Source: Euonymus europaeus
Lineage: Eukaryota > Streptophyta > Magnoliopsida > Celastrales > Celastraceae
Reading direction: 5' to 3'
Assembly (NCBI GenBank): GCA_963580455.1
Contig: OY756969.1
Location: 24,710,760-24,774,759 of the forward strand
DNA length: 64,000 nt
How positions within the stretch are numbered: the stretch's first letter is position 1; each line of letters begins with the position of its first letter. A model generated the notes under the pieces. The model was not told the origin of the DNA. It did no database searches and saw only the letters and a program-made list of their open reading frames with translations. A program made the translations under genes and the position numbers. Shown here in pieces: positions 12,533 through 26,800 of the stretch.

Positions 12533-14606
12533 ACGCATATTCATAAAACCGTTTACGTAAAGAAACCACATTTCGCGGCTAACTAGGTGAAACAAGCCCA
12601 CTAGCCACGAGTTCTGAAATCAAAATCCGAAACGCCGGGATTGTTGAGCTCGAAAAGTAGTGCGATATCAAGCTAAAAATCACCGAATTCAGAACTTGGA
12701 GTCAACGGATATTCAGAAAACCGTTTACGTAAAGAAACCACATTTCGCGGCTAAATAGGTGAATCGAGAACTACTAGCCACGAGTTCTGAAATCAAAATC
12801 CGAAATGCTAGGATGGTAGAGCTCGAAAAGTAGTGTGAAATCAAGCTAAAAATCACCGAATTCAGAACTCGTAGTCAAAGGATATTCATAAAATCGTTTA
12901 CGTAAAGAAACCACATTTCGCGGCTAACTAGGTGAAACGAGACCTACTAGCCCCGAGTTCTGAAATCAAAATCGGAAACAACAGGATTGTAGAGCTCGAA
13001 AAGTAGTGTGAAATCAAGCTAAAAATCACCGAATTCAGAACTCGGAGTCAACGGATATTCGTAAAACCGTTTACGTAAAGAAACCACATTTCGCGGCTAA
13101 CTAGGTGAAACGAGACCTACTAGGCACGAGTTCTGAAATCGAAATCTGAAAACCCAGGATTGTAGAGCTCGAAAGTTAGTGTGAAATCAAGCTAAAAATC
13201 ACTGAATTCAGAACTCGGAGTCAACGGATTTTTATAAAACCTTTTACGTAAAGAAACCACATTTCGCGGCTAACTAGGTGAAACGAGACCTATAAGCCAC
13301 GAGTTCTGAAATCAAAATCCGAAACATTAGGATTGTAGAGCTCGAAAAGTAGTGTGAAATCAAGTTAAAAATCACCGAATTCAGAACCCGGAGTCAACGG
13401 ATATTCAGAAAACCGTTTACGTAAAGAAACCACATTTCGCGGCTAACTAGGTGAAACGAGACCTACTAGCCACGAGTTTTGAAATCAAAATCCTAAACTC
13501 CAGGATTGTAGAGCTCGAAATGTAGTGTGAAATCAAGCTAAAAATCACCGAATTCAGAACTCGGAGTCAACGCATATTCATAAAACCGTTTACGTAAAGA
13601 AACCACATTTCGCGGCTAACTAGGTGAAACAAGCCCACTAGCCACGAGTTCTGAAATCAAAATCCGAAACGCCGGGATTGTTGAGCTCGAAAAGTAGTGC
13701 GATATCAAGCTAAAAATCACCGAATTCAGAACTTGGAGTCAACGGATATTCAGAAAACCGTTTACGTAAAGAAACCACATTTCGCGGCTAAATAGGTGAA
13801 TCGAGAACTACTAGCCACGAGTTCTGAAATCAAAATCCGAAATGCTAGGATGGTAGAGCTCGAAAAGTAGTGTGAAATCAAGCTAAAAATCACCGAATTC
13901 AGAACTCGTAGTCAAAGGATATTCATAAAATCGTTTACGTAAAGAAACCACATTTCGCGGCTAACTAGGTGAAACGAGACCTACTAGCCCCGAGTTCTGA
14001 AATCAAAATCGGAAACAACAGGATTGTAGAGCTCGAAAAGTAGTGTGAAATCAAGCTAAAAATCACCGAATTCAGAACTCGGAGTCAACGGATATTCGTA
14101 AAACCGTTTACGTAAAGAAACCACATTTCGCGGCTAACTAGGTGAAACGAGACCTACTAGGCACGAGTTCTGAAATCGAAATCTGAAAACCCAGGATTGT
14201 AGAGCTCGAAAGTTAGTGTGAAATCAAGCTAAAAATCACTGAATTCAGAACTCGGAGTCAACGGATTTTTATAAAACCTTTTACGTAAAGAAACCACATT
14301 TCGCGGCTAACTAGGTGAAACGAGACCTATAAGCCACGAGTTCTGAAATCAAAATCCGAAACATTAGGATTGTAGAGCTCGAAAAGTAGTGTGAAATCAA
14401 GTTAAAAATCACCGAATTCAGAACCCGGAGTCAACGGATATTCAGAAAACCGTTTACGTAAAGAAACCACATTTCGCGGCTAACTAGGTGAAACGAGACC
14501 TACTAGCCACGAGTTTTGAAATCAAAATCCTAAACTCCAGGATTGTAGAGCTCGAAATGTAGTGTGAAATCAAGCTAAAAATCACCGAATTCAGAACTCG
14601 GAGTCA
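12533..14606 (+). repeat. Hexamer tandem duplication (1,037 bp, two copies)
   Basis: Copies at about 12533-13569 and 13570-14606 are offset by 1,037 bases, six monomers less the one-base aagccc deletion (12594 and 13631). They share a full series of private variants in order: cgcatattc, aagcccact, gccgggattg, gcgatatcaag, aacttggag, gaatcgagaact, tcggaaacaaca, attcgtaaaacc, cggatttttat, gacctataag, gaacccggag and aatcctaaactcc. By eye the copies look identical or almost so, which indicates a very recent unequal exchange. Confidence 0.85.
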
Positions 14607-15228
14607 ACGGATATTCATAAAACCGTTTACGTAAAGAAACCACATTTCGCGGCTAACTAGGTGAAACGAGACCTGCTAGCCACGAGTTCTGAAATGGAAA
14701 TCCGAAAACCCAGGATTGTAGAGCTCGAAAGTTAGTGTGAAATCAAGCTAAAAATCACTGAATTCAGAACTCGGAGTCAACGGATTTTTATAAAACCTTT
14801 TACGTAAAGAAACCACATTTCGCGGCTAACTAGGTGAAACGAGACCTATAAGCCACGAGTTCTGAAATCAAAATCCGAAACATTAGGATTGTAGAGCTCG
14901 AAAAGTAGTGTGAAATCAAGTTAAAAATCACCGAATTCAGAACCCGGAGTCAACGGATATTCAGAAAACCGTTTACGTAAAGAAACCACATTTCGCGGCT
15001 AACTAGGTGAAACGAGACCTACTAGCCACGAGTTTTGAAATCAAAATCCTAAACTCCAGGATTGTAGAGCTCGAAATTTAGTGTGAAATCAAGCTAAAAA
15101 TCACCGAATTCAGAACTCGGAGTCAACGGATATTCATAAAACCGTTTACGTAAAGAAACCACATTTCGCGGCTAACTAGGTGAAACGAGACCTGCTAGCC
15201 ACGAGTTCTGAAATGGAAATCCGAAAAC
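14191..15228 (+). repeat. Trimer tandem duplication (519 bp, two copies)
   Basis: The variant cggatttttat at 14262 recurs at 14781, 519 bases on, followed in both copies by gacctataag, cattagg, aagttaaaaatc, gaacccggag and aatcctaaactcc. Copies run about 14191-14709 and 14710-15228. I noticed one difference, aaatgtag against aaatttag (near 14556 and 15075). The first copy overlaps the end of the second hexamer copy, so this event probably followed the hexamer duplication. Confidence 0.8.
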
Positions 15229-17657
15229 CCAGGATTGTAGAGCTCGAAAAGTAGTGTGAAATCAAGCTAAAAATCACCGAATTCAAAACTCGGAGTCAAC
15301 GGATATTCATAAAACCGTTTACGTAAAGAAACCACATTTCGCGGCTAACTAGGTGAAACAAGACCTACTAGCCACGAGTTCTGAAATCAAAATACGAAAT
15401 GCCAGGATTGTAGAGCTCGAAAAGTAGTGTGAAATAATGCTAAAAATCACCGAATTCAGAACTCGGAGTCAACGGATATTCATAAAACCGTTTACGTAAA
15501 GAAACCACATTTCGCGGCTAACTAGGTGAAACGAGACCTACTAGCCACGAGTTCTGAAATCAAAATCCGAAAACCGAGGATTATAGAGCTCGAAAAGTAG
15601 TGTGTAATCAAGCTAAAAATCACAGAATTCAGAACTCGGAGTCAACGGATATTCATAAAACCGTTTACGTAAAGAAACCACATTTCGCGGCTAACTAGGT
15701 GAAACGAGACCTACTAGCCACGAGTTCTCAAATCAAAATCCGAAACACCAGGATCGTAGAGCTCGAAAACTAGTGTGAAATCAAGCTAAAAATCACAGAA
15801 TTCAGAACTCGGAGTCAACGGATATTCATAAAACCGTTTACGTAAAGAAACCACATTTCGCGGCTAAATAGGTGAAACGAGACCAACTAGCCACGAGTTC
15901 TGAAATCAAAATCCGAAACGACAGGATTGTAGAGCTCGAAAAGTAGTGTGTAATCAAGCTAAAAATCACCGAATTCAGAACTCGGAGTCAACGGATATTC
16001 ATAAAACCGTTTACGTAAAGAAACCACATTTCGCGGCTAAATAGGTGAAACGAGACCAACTAGCCACGAGTACTGAAATCAAAATCCGAAAACCTAGGAT
16101 TGTAGAGCTCGAAAAGTAGTGCGAAATCAAGCTAAAAATCACCGAATTCAGAACTCGGAGTCAACGGATATTCATATAACCATTTACGTAAAGAAACCAC
16201 ATTTCGCGGCTAACTAGGTGAAACGAGACCTGAGAGCCACGAGTTCTGAAATCGAAATCCGAAAACCCAGGATTGTAGAGCTCGAAAATTAGTGTGAAAT
16301 CAAGCTAAAAATCACCGAATTCAAAACTCGGAGTCAACGGATATTCATAAAACCGTTTACGTAAAGTAACCACATTTCGCGGCTAACTAGGTGAAACGAG
16401 ACCTGCTAGCCACGAGTTCTGAAATCGAAATCCGAAAACCCAGGATTGTAGAGCTCGAAAAGTAGTGTGAAATCAAGCTAAAAATCACCGAATTCAGAAC
16501 TCGGAGTCAACGGATATTCATAAAACCGTTTACTTAAAGAAACCACATTTCGCTGCTAACTAGGTGAAACAAGACCTACTAGCCACGAGTTCTGAAATCA
16601 AAATCCGAAACACCAGGATTGTAGATCTCGAAAAGCAGTGTGAAATAATGCTAAAAATCACCGAATTCAGAACTCGGAGTCAACGGATATTCATAAAACC
16701 GTTTACGTAAAGTAACCACATTTCGCGGCTAACTAGGTGAAACGAGACCTGCTAGCCACGAGTTCTGAAATCAAAATCCGAAACACCAGGATTGTAGATC
16801 TCGAAAAGTAGTGTGAAATCAAGCTAAAAATCACCGAATTCAGAACTCGGAGTCAACGGATATTCATAAAACCGTTTACTTAAAGAAACCACATTTCGCT
16901 GCTAACTAGGTGAAACGAGACCTACTAGCCACGAGTTCTGAAATCAAAATACAAAACACCAGGATTGTAGATCTCGAAAAGCAGTGTGAAATAATGCTAA
17001 AAATCACCGAATTCAGAACTCGGAGTCAACGGATATTCATAAAACCGTTTACGTAAAGAAACCACATATCGCGGCTAACTAGGTGAAACAAGACCTACTA
17101 GCCACGAGTTCTGAAATCAAAATCCGAAAAGCCAGGATTGTTGAGCTCAAAAATTAGTGTGAAATAAAGCTAAAAATCACCGAATTCAGAACTCGGAGTC
17201 AACGGATATTCACAAAACCGTTTATGTAAAGAAACCACTTTTCGCTGCTAAATAGGTGAAACGAGACCAACTAGCCACGAGTTCTGAAATCAAAATCCGA
17301 AACGCTAGGATCGTAGAGCTCGAAAAGTAGTGTGAAAGCAAGCTAAAAATCACCGAATTCAGAACTCGGAGTCAACGCATATTCATAAAACCGTTTACGT
17401 AAAGAAACCACATTTCGCGGCTAACTAGGTGAAACAAGCCCACTAGCCACGAGTTCTGAAATCAAAATCCGAAACTCCAGGATTGTTGAGCTCGAAAAGT
17501 AGTGCGATATCAAGCTAAAAATCACCGAATTCAGAACTCGGAGTCAACGGATATTCAGAAAACCGTTTACGTAAAGAAACCACATTTCGCGGCTAAATAG
17601 GTGAATCGAGAACTACTAGCCACGAGTTCTGAAATCAAAATCCGAAATGCCAGGATG
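15229..17657 (+). repeat. Segment repeating the 10.2-11.7 kb block
   Basis: Matches 10.2-11.7 kb in order: aataatgct, gaggattata, then, after loss of one monomer, tgtgtaatc with cacagaattc, ctcaaatcaaaatcc, gagtactgaaatc, cctgagagcc and aaagtaacc. Within it, monomers with tttacttaaag and cgctgctaac recur at 16531 and 16877, a two-monomer step. From about 17110 to 17680 it also matches 20222-20792 at an offset of 3,112 bases (18 monomers minus 2 bases). Confidence 0.65.
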
Positions 17658-20600
17658 GTAGAGCTCGAAAAGTAGTGTGAAATCAAGCTAAAAATCACCG
17701 AATTCAGAACTCGGAGTCAACGGATATTCATAAAACCGTTTACGTAAAGAAACCACATTTCGCGGCTAACTAGGTGAAACGAGACCTGCTAGCCACGAGT
17801 TCTGAAATCGAAATCCGAAAACCCAGGATTGTAGAGCTCGAAAAGTAGTGTGAAATCAAGCTAAAAATCACCGAATTCAGAACTCGGAGTCAACGGATAT
17901 TCATAAAACCGTTTACTTAAAGAAACCACATTTCGCTGCTAACTAGGTGAAACAAGACCTACTAGCCATGAGTTCTGAAATCAAAATCCGAAAAGCCAGG
18001 ATTGTTGAGCTCAAAAAGTAGTATGAAATAAAGCTAAAAATCACCGAATTCAGAACTCGGAGTCAACGGATATTCATAAAACCGTTTATGTAAAGAAACC
18101 AGTTTTCGCGGCTAAATAGGTGAAACGAGACCAACTAGCCACGAGTTCTGAAATCAAAAACCGAAATGCTAGGATCGTAGAGCTCGAAAAGTAGTGTGAA
18201 ATCAAGCTAAAAATCACCGAATTCAAAACTCGGAGTCAACGGATATTCATAAAATCGTTTACGTATAGAAACCACATTTCGCGGCTAACTAGGTGAAACA
18301 AGCCCACTAGCCACGAGTTCTGAAATCAAAATCCAAAATGCCAGGATTGTTGAGCTCGAAAAGTAGTGCGAAATCAAGCTAAAAATCACCGAATTCAGAA
18401 CTCGGAGTCAACGGATATTCAGAAAACCGTTTACGTAAAGAAACCACATTTCGCGGCTAAATAGGTGAATCGAGACCTACTAGCCACGAGTTCTGAAATC
18501 AAAATCCGAAATGCCAGGATGGTAGAGCTCGAAAAGTAGTGTGAAATCAAGCTAAAAATCACCGAATTCAGAACTCGTAGTCAAAGGATATTCATAAAAT
18601 CGTTTACGTAAAGAAACCACATTTCGCGGCTAACTAGGTGAAACTAGACCTACTAGCCACAAGTTCTGAAATCAAAATCCGAAACTCCAGGATTGTAGAG
18701 CTCGAAAAGTAGTGTGAAATCAAGCTAATAATCACCGAATTCAGAACGCGGAGTCAACGGATATTCATAAAACCGTTTACGTAAAGAAACCACATTTCGC
18801 GGCTAACTAGGTGAAACGAGACCTGCTAGCCACGAGTTCTGAAATCGAAATCCGAAAACCCAGGATTGTAGAGCTCGAAAAGTAGTGTGAAATCAAGCTA
18901 AAAATCACCGAATTCAGAACTCGGAGTCAACGGATATTCATAAAACCGTTTACTTAAAGAAACCACATTTCGCTGCTAAATAGGTGAAACTAGACCAACT
19001 AGCCACGAGATCTGAAATCAAAATCTGAAAACCCAGGATTGTAGAGCTCGAAAAGTAGTGTGAAATCAAGCTAAAAATCAACGAATTCAGAACTCGGAGT
19101 CAACGGATATTCATCAAACCGTTTACGTAAAGAAACCACATTTCGCGGCTAACTAGGTGAAACGAGACCTACTAGCCACGAGTTCTGAAATCGAAATCCG
19201 AAAACCCAGGATTGTAGAGCTCGAAAAGTAGTGTGAAATCAAGCTAAAAATCACTGAATTCAGAACTCGGAGTCAACGGATATTTATAAAACCATTTACG
19301 TAAAGAAACCACATTTCGCGGCTAACTAGGTGAAACGTGACCAACTAGCCACGAGTTCTGAAATCAAAATCCGAAAACGGTGGATTGTAGAGCTCGAAAA
19401 GTAGTGTGAAATCAAGCTAAAAATCACCGAATTCAGAACATGGAGTCAACGGATATTCATAAAACCGTTTACATAAAGAAACCACATTTCGCGGCTAACT
19501 AGGTGAAACGAGACCTACTAGCCACGAGTTCTGAAATCAAAATCCGAAACGCTAGGATTGTAGAGCTCGAAAAGTAGTGTGTAATCAAGCTAAAAATCAC
19601 CGAATTCAGAACTCGGAGTCAACGGATATTCATAAAACCGTTTACGTAAAGAAACCACATTTCGCGGCTAAATAGATGAATCGAGACCTACTAGCCACGA
19701 GTTCTGAAATCAAAATCCGAAATGCCAGGATCGTAGAGCTCGAAAAGTAGTGTGAAATCAAGCTAAAAATCAACGAATTCAGAACTCAGAGTCAAAGGAT
19801 ATTCATAAAAACGTTTACGTAAAGAAACCACATTTCGTGGCTAACTAGGTGAAACGAGACCTACTAGCCCCGAGTTCTGAAATCAAAATCCGAAACACCA
19901 GGATTGTAGAGCTCGAAAAGTAGTGTGAAATCAAGCTAAAAATCACCGAATTCAGAACTCGGAGTCAACGGATATTCATAAAACCGTTTACGTAAAGAAA
20001 CCACATTTCGCGGCTAACTAGGTGAAACGAGACCTATAAGCCACGAGTTCTGAAATCAAAATCCGAAACATTAGGATTGTAGAGCTCGAAAAGTAGTGTG
20101 AAATCAAGTTAAAAATCACCGAATTCAGAACTCGGAGTCAACGGATATTCAGAAAACCGTTTACGTAAAGAAACCACATTTCGCGGCTAACTAGGTGAAA
20201 CGAGACCTACTAGCCACGAGTTCTGAAATCAAAATCCGAAAAGCCAGGATTGTTGAGCTCAAAAATTAGTGTGAAATAAAGCTAAAAATCACCGAATTCA
20301 GAACTCGGAGTCAACGGATATTCATAAAACCGTTTATGTAAAGAAACCACTTTTCGCTGCTAAATAGGTGAAACGAGACCAACTAGCCACGAGTTCTGAA
20401 ATCAAAATCCGAAACGCTAGGATCGTAGAGCTCGAAAAGTAGTGTGAAAGCAAGCTAAAAATCACCGAATTCAGAACTCGGAGTCAACGCATATTCATAA
20501 AACCGTTTACGTAAAGAAACCACATTTCGCGGCTAACTAGGTGAAACAAGCCCACTAGCCACGAGTTCTGAAATCAAAATCCAAAACGCCAGGATTGTTG

Positions 20601-23321
20601 AGCTCGAAAAGTAGTGCGAAATCAAGCTAAAAATCACCGAATTCAGAACTCGGAGTCAACGGATATTCAGAAAACCGTTTACGTAAAGAAACCACATTTC
20701 GCGGCTAAATAGGTGAATCGAGAACTACTAGCCACGAGTTCTGAAATCAAAATCCGAAATGCCAGGATGGTAGAGCTCGAAAAGTAGTGTGAAATCAAGC
20801 TAAAAATCACTGAATTCAGAACTCGTAGTCAAAGGATATTCATAAAATCGTTTACGTAAAGAAACCACATTTCGCGGCTAACTAGGTGAAAAGAGACCTA
20901 CTAGCCACGAGTTCTAAAATCAAAATCCGAAACTCCAGGATTGTAGAGCTCGAAAAGTAGTGTGAAATCAAGCTAAAAATCACCGAATTCAGAACTCGGA
21001 GTCAACGGATATTCATAAAACCGTTTACGTAAAGAAACCACATTTCGCGGCTAACTAGGTGAAACGAGACCTGCTAGCCACGAGTTCTGAAATCGAAATC
21101 CGAAAACCCAGGATTGTAGAGCTCGAAAAGTAGTGTGAAATCAAGCTAAAAATCACCGAATTCAGAACTCGGAGTCAACGGATATTCATAAAACCGTTTA
21201 CTTAAAGAAACCACATTTCGCTGCTAACTAGGTGAAACAAGACCTACTAGCCACGAGTTCTGAAATCAAAATCCGAAAAGCCAGGATTGTTGAGCTCAAA
21301 AAGTAGTGTGAAATAAAGCTAAAAATCACCGAATTCAGAACTCGGAGTCAACGGATATTCATAAAACCGTTTACGTAAAGAAACCACTTTTCGCGGCTAA
21401 ATAGGTGAAACGAGACCAACTAGCCACGAGTTCTGAAATCAAAAACCGAAATGCTAGGATCGTAGAGCTCGAAAAGTAGTGTGAAATCAAGCTAAAAATC
21501 ACCGAATTCAAAACTCGGAGTCAACGGATATTCATAAAATCGTTTACGTACAGAAACCACATTTCGCGGCTAACTAGGTGAAACATGCCCACTAGCCACG
21601 AGTTCTGAAATCAAAATCCGAAATGCCAGGATTGTTGAGCTCAAAAAGTAGTGCGAAATCAAGCTAAAAATCACCGAATTCAGAACTCGGAGTCAACGGA
21701 TATTCAGAAAACCGTTTACGTAAAGAAACCACATTTCGCGGCTAAATAGGTGAATCGAGACCTACTAGCCACGAGTTCTGAAATCAAAATCCGAAATGCC
21801 AGGATGGTAGAGCTCGAAAAGTAGTGTGAAATCAAGCTAAAAATCACCGAATTCAGAACTCGTAGTCAAAGCATATTCATAAAATCGTTTACGTAAAGAA
21901 ACCACATTTCGCGGCTAACTAGGTGAAACGAGACCTACTAGCCACAAGTTCTGAAATCAAAATCCGAAACTCCAGGATTGTAGAGCTCGAAAAGTAGTGT
22001 GAAATCAAGCTAATAATCACCGAATTCAGAACGCGGAGTCAACGGATATTCATAAAACCGTTTACGTAAAGAAACCACATTTCGCGGCTAACTAGGTGAA
22101 ACGAGACCTGCTAGCCACGAGTTCTGAAATCGAAATCCGAAAACCCAGGATTGTAGAGCTCGAAAAGTAGTGTGAAATCAAGCTAAAAATCACCGAATTC
22201 AGAACTCGGAGTCAACGGATATTCATAAAACCGTTTACTTAAAGAAACCACATTTCGCTGCTAAATAGGTGAAACGAGACCAACTAGCCACGAGATCTGA
22301 AATCAAAATCCGAAAACCCAGGATTGTAGAGCTCGAAAAGTAGTGTGAAATCAAGCTAAAAATCACCGAATTCAGAACTCGGAGTCAACGGATATTCATC
22401 AAACCGTTTACGTAAAGAAACCACATTTCGCGGCTAACTAGGTGAAACGAGACCTACTAGCCACGAGTTCTGAAATCGAAATCCGAAAACCCAGGATTGT
22501 AGAGCTCGAAAAGTAGTGTGAAATCAAGCTAAAAATCACTGAATTCAGAACTCGGAGTCAACGGATATTCATAAAACCATTTACGTAAAGAAACCACATT
22601 TCGCGGCTAACTAGGTGAAACGTGACCAACTAGCCACGAGTTCTGAAATCAAAATCCGAAAACGGTGGATTGTAGAACTCGAAAAGTAGTGTGAAATCAA
22701 GCTAAAAATCACCGAATTCAGAACACGGAGTCAACGGATATTCATAAAACCGTTTACATAAAGAAACCACATTTCGCGGCTAACTAGGTGAAACGAGATC
22801 TACTAGCCACGAGTTCTGAAATCAAAATCCGAAACGGTAGGATTGTAGAGCTCGAAAAGTAGTGTGTAATCAAGCTAAAAATCACCGAATTCAGAACTCG
22901 GAGTCAACGGATATTCATAAAACCGTTTACGTAAAGAAACCACATTTCGCGGCTAAATCGATGAATCGAGACCTACTAGCCACGAGTTCTGAAATCAAAA
23001 TCCGAAATGCCAGGATTGTAGAGCTCGAAAAGTAGTGTGAAATCAAGCTAAAAATCAACGAATTCAGAACTCAGAGTCAAAGGATATTCATAAAAACGTT
23101 TACGTAAAGAAACCACATTTCGTGGCTAACTAGGTGAAACGAGACCTACTAGCCCCGAGTTCTGAAATCAAAATCCGAAACACCAGGATTGTAGAGCTCG
23201 AAAAGTAGTGTGAAATCAAGCTAAAAATCACCGAATTCAGAACTCGGAGTCAACGGATATTCATAAAACCGTTTACGTAAAGAAACCACATTTCGCGGCT
23301 AACTAGGTGAAACGAGACCTA
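17658..23321 (+). repeat. 19-monomer duplication (3,285 bp offset)
   Basis: Copy one, about 17658-20036, matches copy two, about 20943-23321, at 3,285 bases (19 x 173 minus 2, for two one-base deletions lying between). The order of rare variants is preserved: tttacttaaag at 17913 and 21198, aaaaccgaaatgc, agcccact (atgcccact in copy two, 21585), ctaataatcacc, gaacgcggag, attcatcaaacc, aaacgtgacc, aaaacggtgg and gagccccgag-type monomers. A handful of substitutions separate the copies, for example agatgaatcg against cgatgaatcg. The 906 bases between (20037-20942) belong to the related 18-monomer-spaced block. Confidence 0.8.
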
Positions 23322-23895
23322 CTAGCCACGAGTTCTGAAATCAAAATCCGAAAACCCAGGATTGTAGAGCTCGAAAAGTAGTGTGAAATCAAGCTAAAAA
23401 TCACCGAATTCAGAACTCGGAGTCAATGGATATTCATAAAACCGTTTACGTAAAGAAATCACTTTTCGCGGCTAATTAGGTGAAACGAGACCTACTAGCC
23501 ACGAGTTCTCAAATCAAAATCCGAAACACCAGGATCGTAGAGCTCGAAAACAAGTGTGAAATCAAGCTAAAAATCACAGAATTAAGAACTCGTAGTCAAA
23601 GGATATTCATAAAATCGTTTACGTAAAGAAACCACATTTCGCGGCTAACTAGGTGAAACGAGACCTACTAGCCACGAGTTCTGAAATCAAAATCCGAAAC
23701 TCCAGGATTGTAGAGCTCGAAAAGTAGTGTGAAATCAAGCTAAAAATCACCGAATTTAGAACTCGGAGTCAACGGATATTCATAAAACCGTTTACGTAAA
23801 GAAACCACATTTCGCGGCTAACTAGGTGAAACGAGACCTGCTAGCCACGAGTTCTGAAATCGAAATCCGAAAAACCAGGATTGTAGAGATCGAAA
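23322..23895 (+). repeat. Satellite between duplication blocks
   Basis: About three monomers of ordinary gacctact type, with cacttttcgcgg near 23461 and ctcaaatcaaaatcc near 23508. I see no higher-order unit and no other feature. Confidence 0.6.
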
Positions 23896-26800
23896 AGTAG
23901 TGTGAAATCAAGCTAAAAATCACCGAATTCAGAACTCGGAGTCAACGGATATTCATAAAACCGTTTACGTAAAGAAACCACATTTCGCGGCTAACTAGGT
24001 GAAACAAGACCTACTAGCCACGAGTTCTGAAATCAAAATACGAAATGCCAGGATTGTAGAGCTCGAAAAGTAGTGTGAAATCAAGCTAAAAATCACCGAA
24101 TTCAAAACTCGGAGTCAACGGATATTCATAAAACCGTTTACGTAAAGAAACCACATTTCGCGGCTAACTAGGTGAAACGAGACCTGCTAGCCACGAGTTC
24201 TGAAATCGAAATCGGAAAACCCAAGATTGTAGAGCTCGAAAAGTAGTGTGAAATCAAGCTAAAAATCACCGAATTCAGAACTCGGAGTCAACGGATATTC
24301 ATAAAACTGTTTACGTAAAGAAACCACATTTCGCGGCTAACTAGGTGAAACGAGACCTACTAGCCACGAGTTCTGAAATCAAAATCCGAAAACCCAGGAT
24401 TGTAGAGCTCGAAAAGTAGTGTGAAATCAAGCTAAAAATCACCGAATTCAGAACTCGGAGTCAACGGATATTCATAAAACCGTTTACGTAAAGAAACCAC
24501 ATTTCGCGGCTAACTAGGTGAAACGAGACCTACTAGCCACGAGTTCTGAAATAAAAATCCGAAACGCCAGGATTGTAGAGCTCGAAAAGTAGTGTGAAAT
24601 CAAGCTAAAAATCACCGAATTCAGAACTCGGAGTCAACGGATATTCATAAAACCGTTTACGTAAAGAAACCACATTTCGCGGCTAACTAGGTGAAACGAG
24701 ACCTGCTAGCCACGAGTTCTGAAATCGAAATCGGAAAACCCAAGATTGTAGAGCTCGAAAAGTAGTGTGAAATCAAGCTAAAAATCACCGAATTCAGAAC
24801 TCGGAGTCAACGGATATTCATAAAACTGTTTACGTAAAGAAACCACATTTCGCGGCTAAATAGGTGAAACGAGACCTACTAGCCACGAGTTCTGAAATCA
24901 AAATCCGAAAACCCAGGATTGTAGAGCTCGAAAAGTAGTGTGAAATCAAGCTAAAAATCACCGAATTCAGAACTCGGAGTGAACGGATATTCATAAAACC
25001 GTTTACGTAAAGAAACCACATTTCGCGGCTAACTAGGTGAAATGAGACCTACTAGCCACGAGTTCTGAAATAAAAATCCGAAAAGCCAGGATTGTAGAGC
25101 TCGAAAAGTAGTGTGAAATCAAGCTAAAAATCACCGAATTCAGAACTCGGAGTCAAAGGATATTCATAAAACCGTTTACGTAAAGAAACCACATTTCGCG
25201 GCTAACTAGGTGAAACGATACCTACTAGCCACGAGTTCTGAAATCAAAATCCGAAACGCCAGGATTGTAGAGCTCTAAAAGTAGTGTGAAATCAAGCTAA
25301 AAATCACCGAATTCAGAACTCGGAGTCAACGGATATTCATAAAACCGTTTACGTAAAGAAACCACTTTTCGCGGCTAAATAGGTGAAACGAGACCAACTA
25401 GCCACGAGTTCTGAAATCAAAATCCGAAACGCCAGGATTGTAGAGCTCGAAAAGTAGTGTGAAATCAAGCTAAAAATCACCGAATTCAGAACTCGGAGTC
25501 AACGGATATTCATAAAACCGTTTACGTAAAGAAACCACATTTCGCGGCTAACTAGGTGAAACGAGACCTACTAGCCACGAGTTCTGAAATAAAAATCCGA
25601 AATGCCAGGATTGTAGAGCTCGAAAAGTAGTGTGAAATCAAGCTAAAAATCACCGAATTCAGAACTCGGAGTCAACGGATATTCATAAAACCGTTTACGT
25701 AAAGAAACCACTTTTCGCGGCTAAATAGGTGAAACGAGACCAACTAGCCACGAGTTCTGAAATCAAAATCCGAAACGCTAGGATGGTAGAGCTCGAAAAA
25801 TAGTGTGAAATCAACCTAAAAATCACCGAATTCAGAACTCGGAGTCAACGGATATTCATAAAATCGTTTACGTAAAGAAACCACATTTCGCGGCTAACTA
25901 GGTGAAACAAGACCTACTAGCCACGAGTTATGAAATCAAAATCCGAAACGCCAGGATTGTTGAGCTCGAAAAGTAGTGCGAAATCAAGCTAAAAATCACC
26001 GAATTCAGAACTCGGAGTCAACGGATATTCAGAAAACCGTTTACGTAAAGAAACCACATTTTGCGGCTAAATAGGTGAATCGAGACCTACTAGCCACGAG
26101 TTCTGAAATCAAAATCCGAAACGCCAGGATTGTAGAGCTCGAAAAGTAGTGTGAAATCAAGCTAAAAATTACCGAATTCAGAACTCGGAGTCAAAGGATA
26201 TTCATAAAACCGTTTACGTAAAGAAACCACATTTCGCGGCTAACTAGGTGAAACGAGACCAACTAGCCACGAGTTCTGAAATCAAAATCCGAAACGCCAG
26301 GATTGTAGAGCTCGAAAAGTAGTGTGAAATCAAGCTAAAAATCACCGAATTCAGAACTCGGAGTCAACGGATATTCATAAAACCGTTTACGTAAAGAAAC
26401 CACATTTCGCGGCTAACTAGGTGAAACGAGAGCTACTAGCCACGAGTTCTGAAATAAAAATCCGAAATGCCAGGATTGTAGAGCTCGAAAAGTAGTGTGA
26501 AATCAAGCTAAAAATCACCGAATTCAGAACTCGGAGTCAAAGGATATTCATAAAACCGTTTACGTAAAGAAACCACATTTCGCGGCTAACTAGGTGAAAC
26601 GAGACCTACTAGCCACGAGTTCTGAAATCAAAATCCGAAACGCCAGGATTGTAGAGCTCAAAAATTAGTGTGAAATCAAGCTAAAAATCACCGAATTCAG
26701 AACTCGGAGTCAAAGGATATTCATAAAACCGTTTACGTAAAGAAACCACATTTCGCGGCTAACTAGGTGAAACGAGACCTACTAGCCACGAGTTCTGAAA

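Noticed and set aside
24830..25021. Three identical 63-codon minus-strand open frames (24830-25021, 27771-27962, 44552-44743)
   Set aside because: Their identity is explained by the 17-monomer duplication that carries them. The underlying sequence is ordinary satellite, so conservation of the frame is not evidence of coding.
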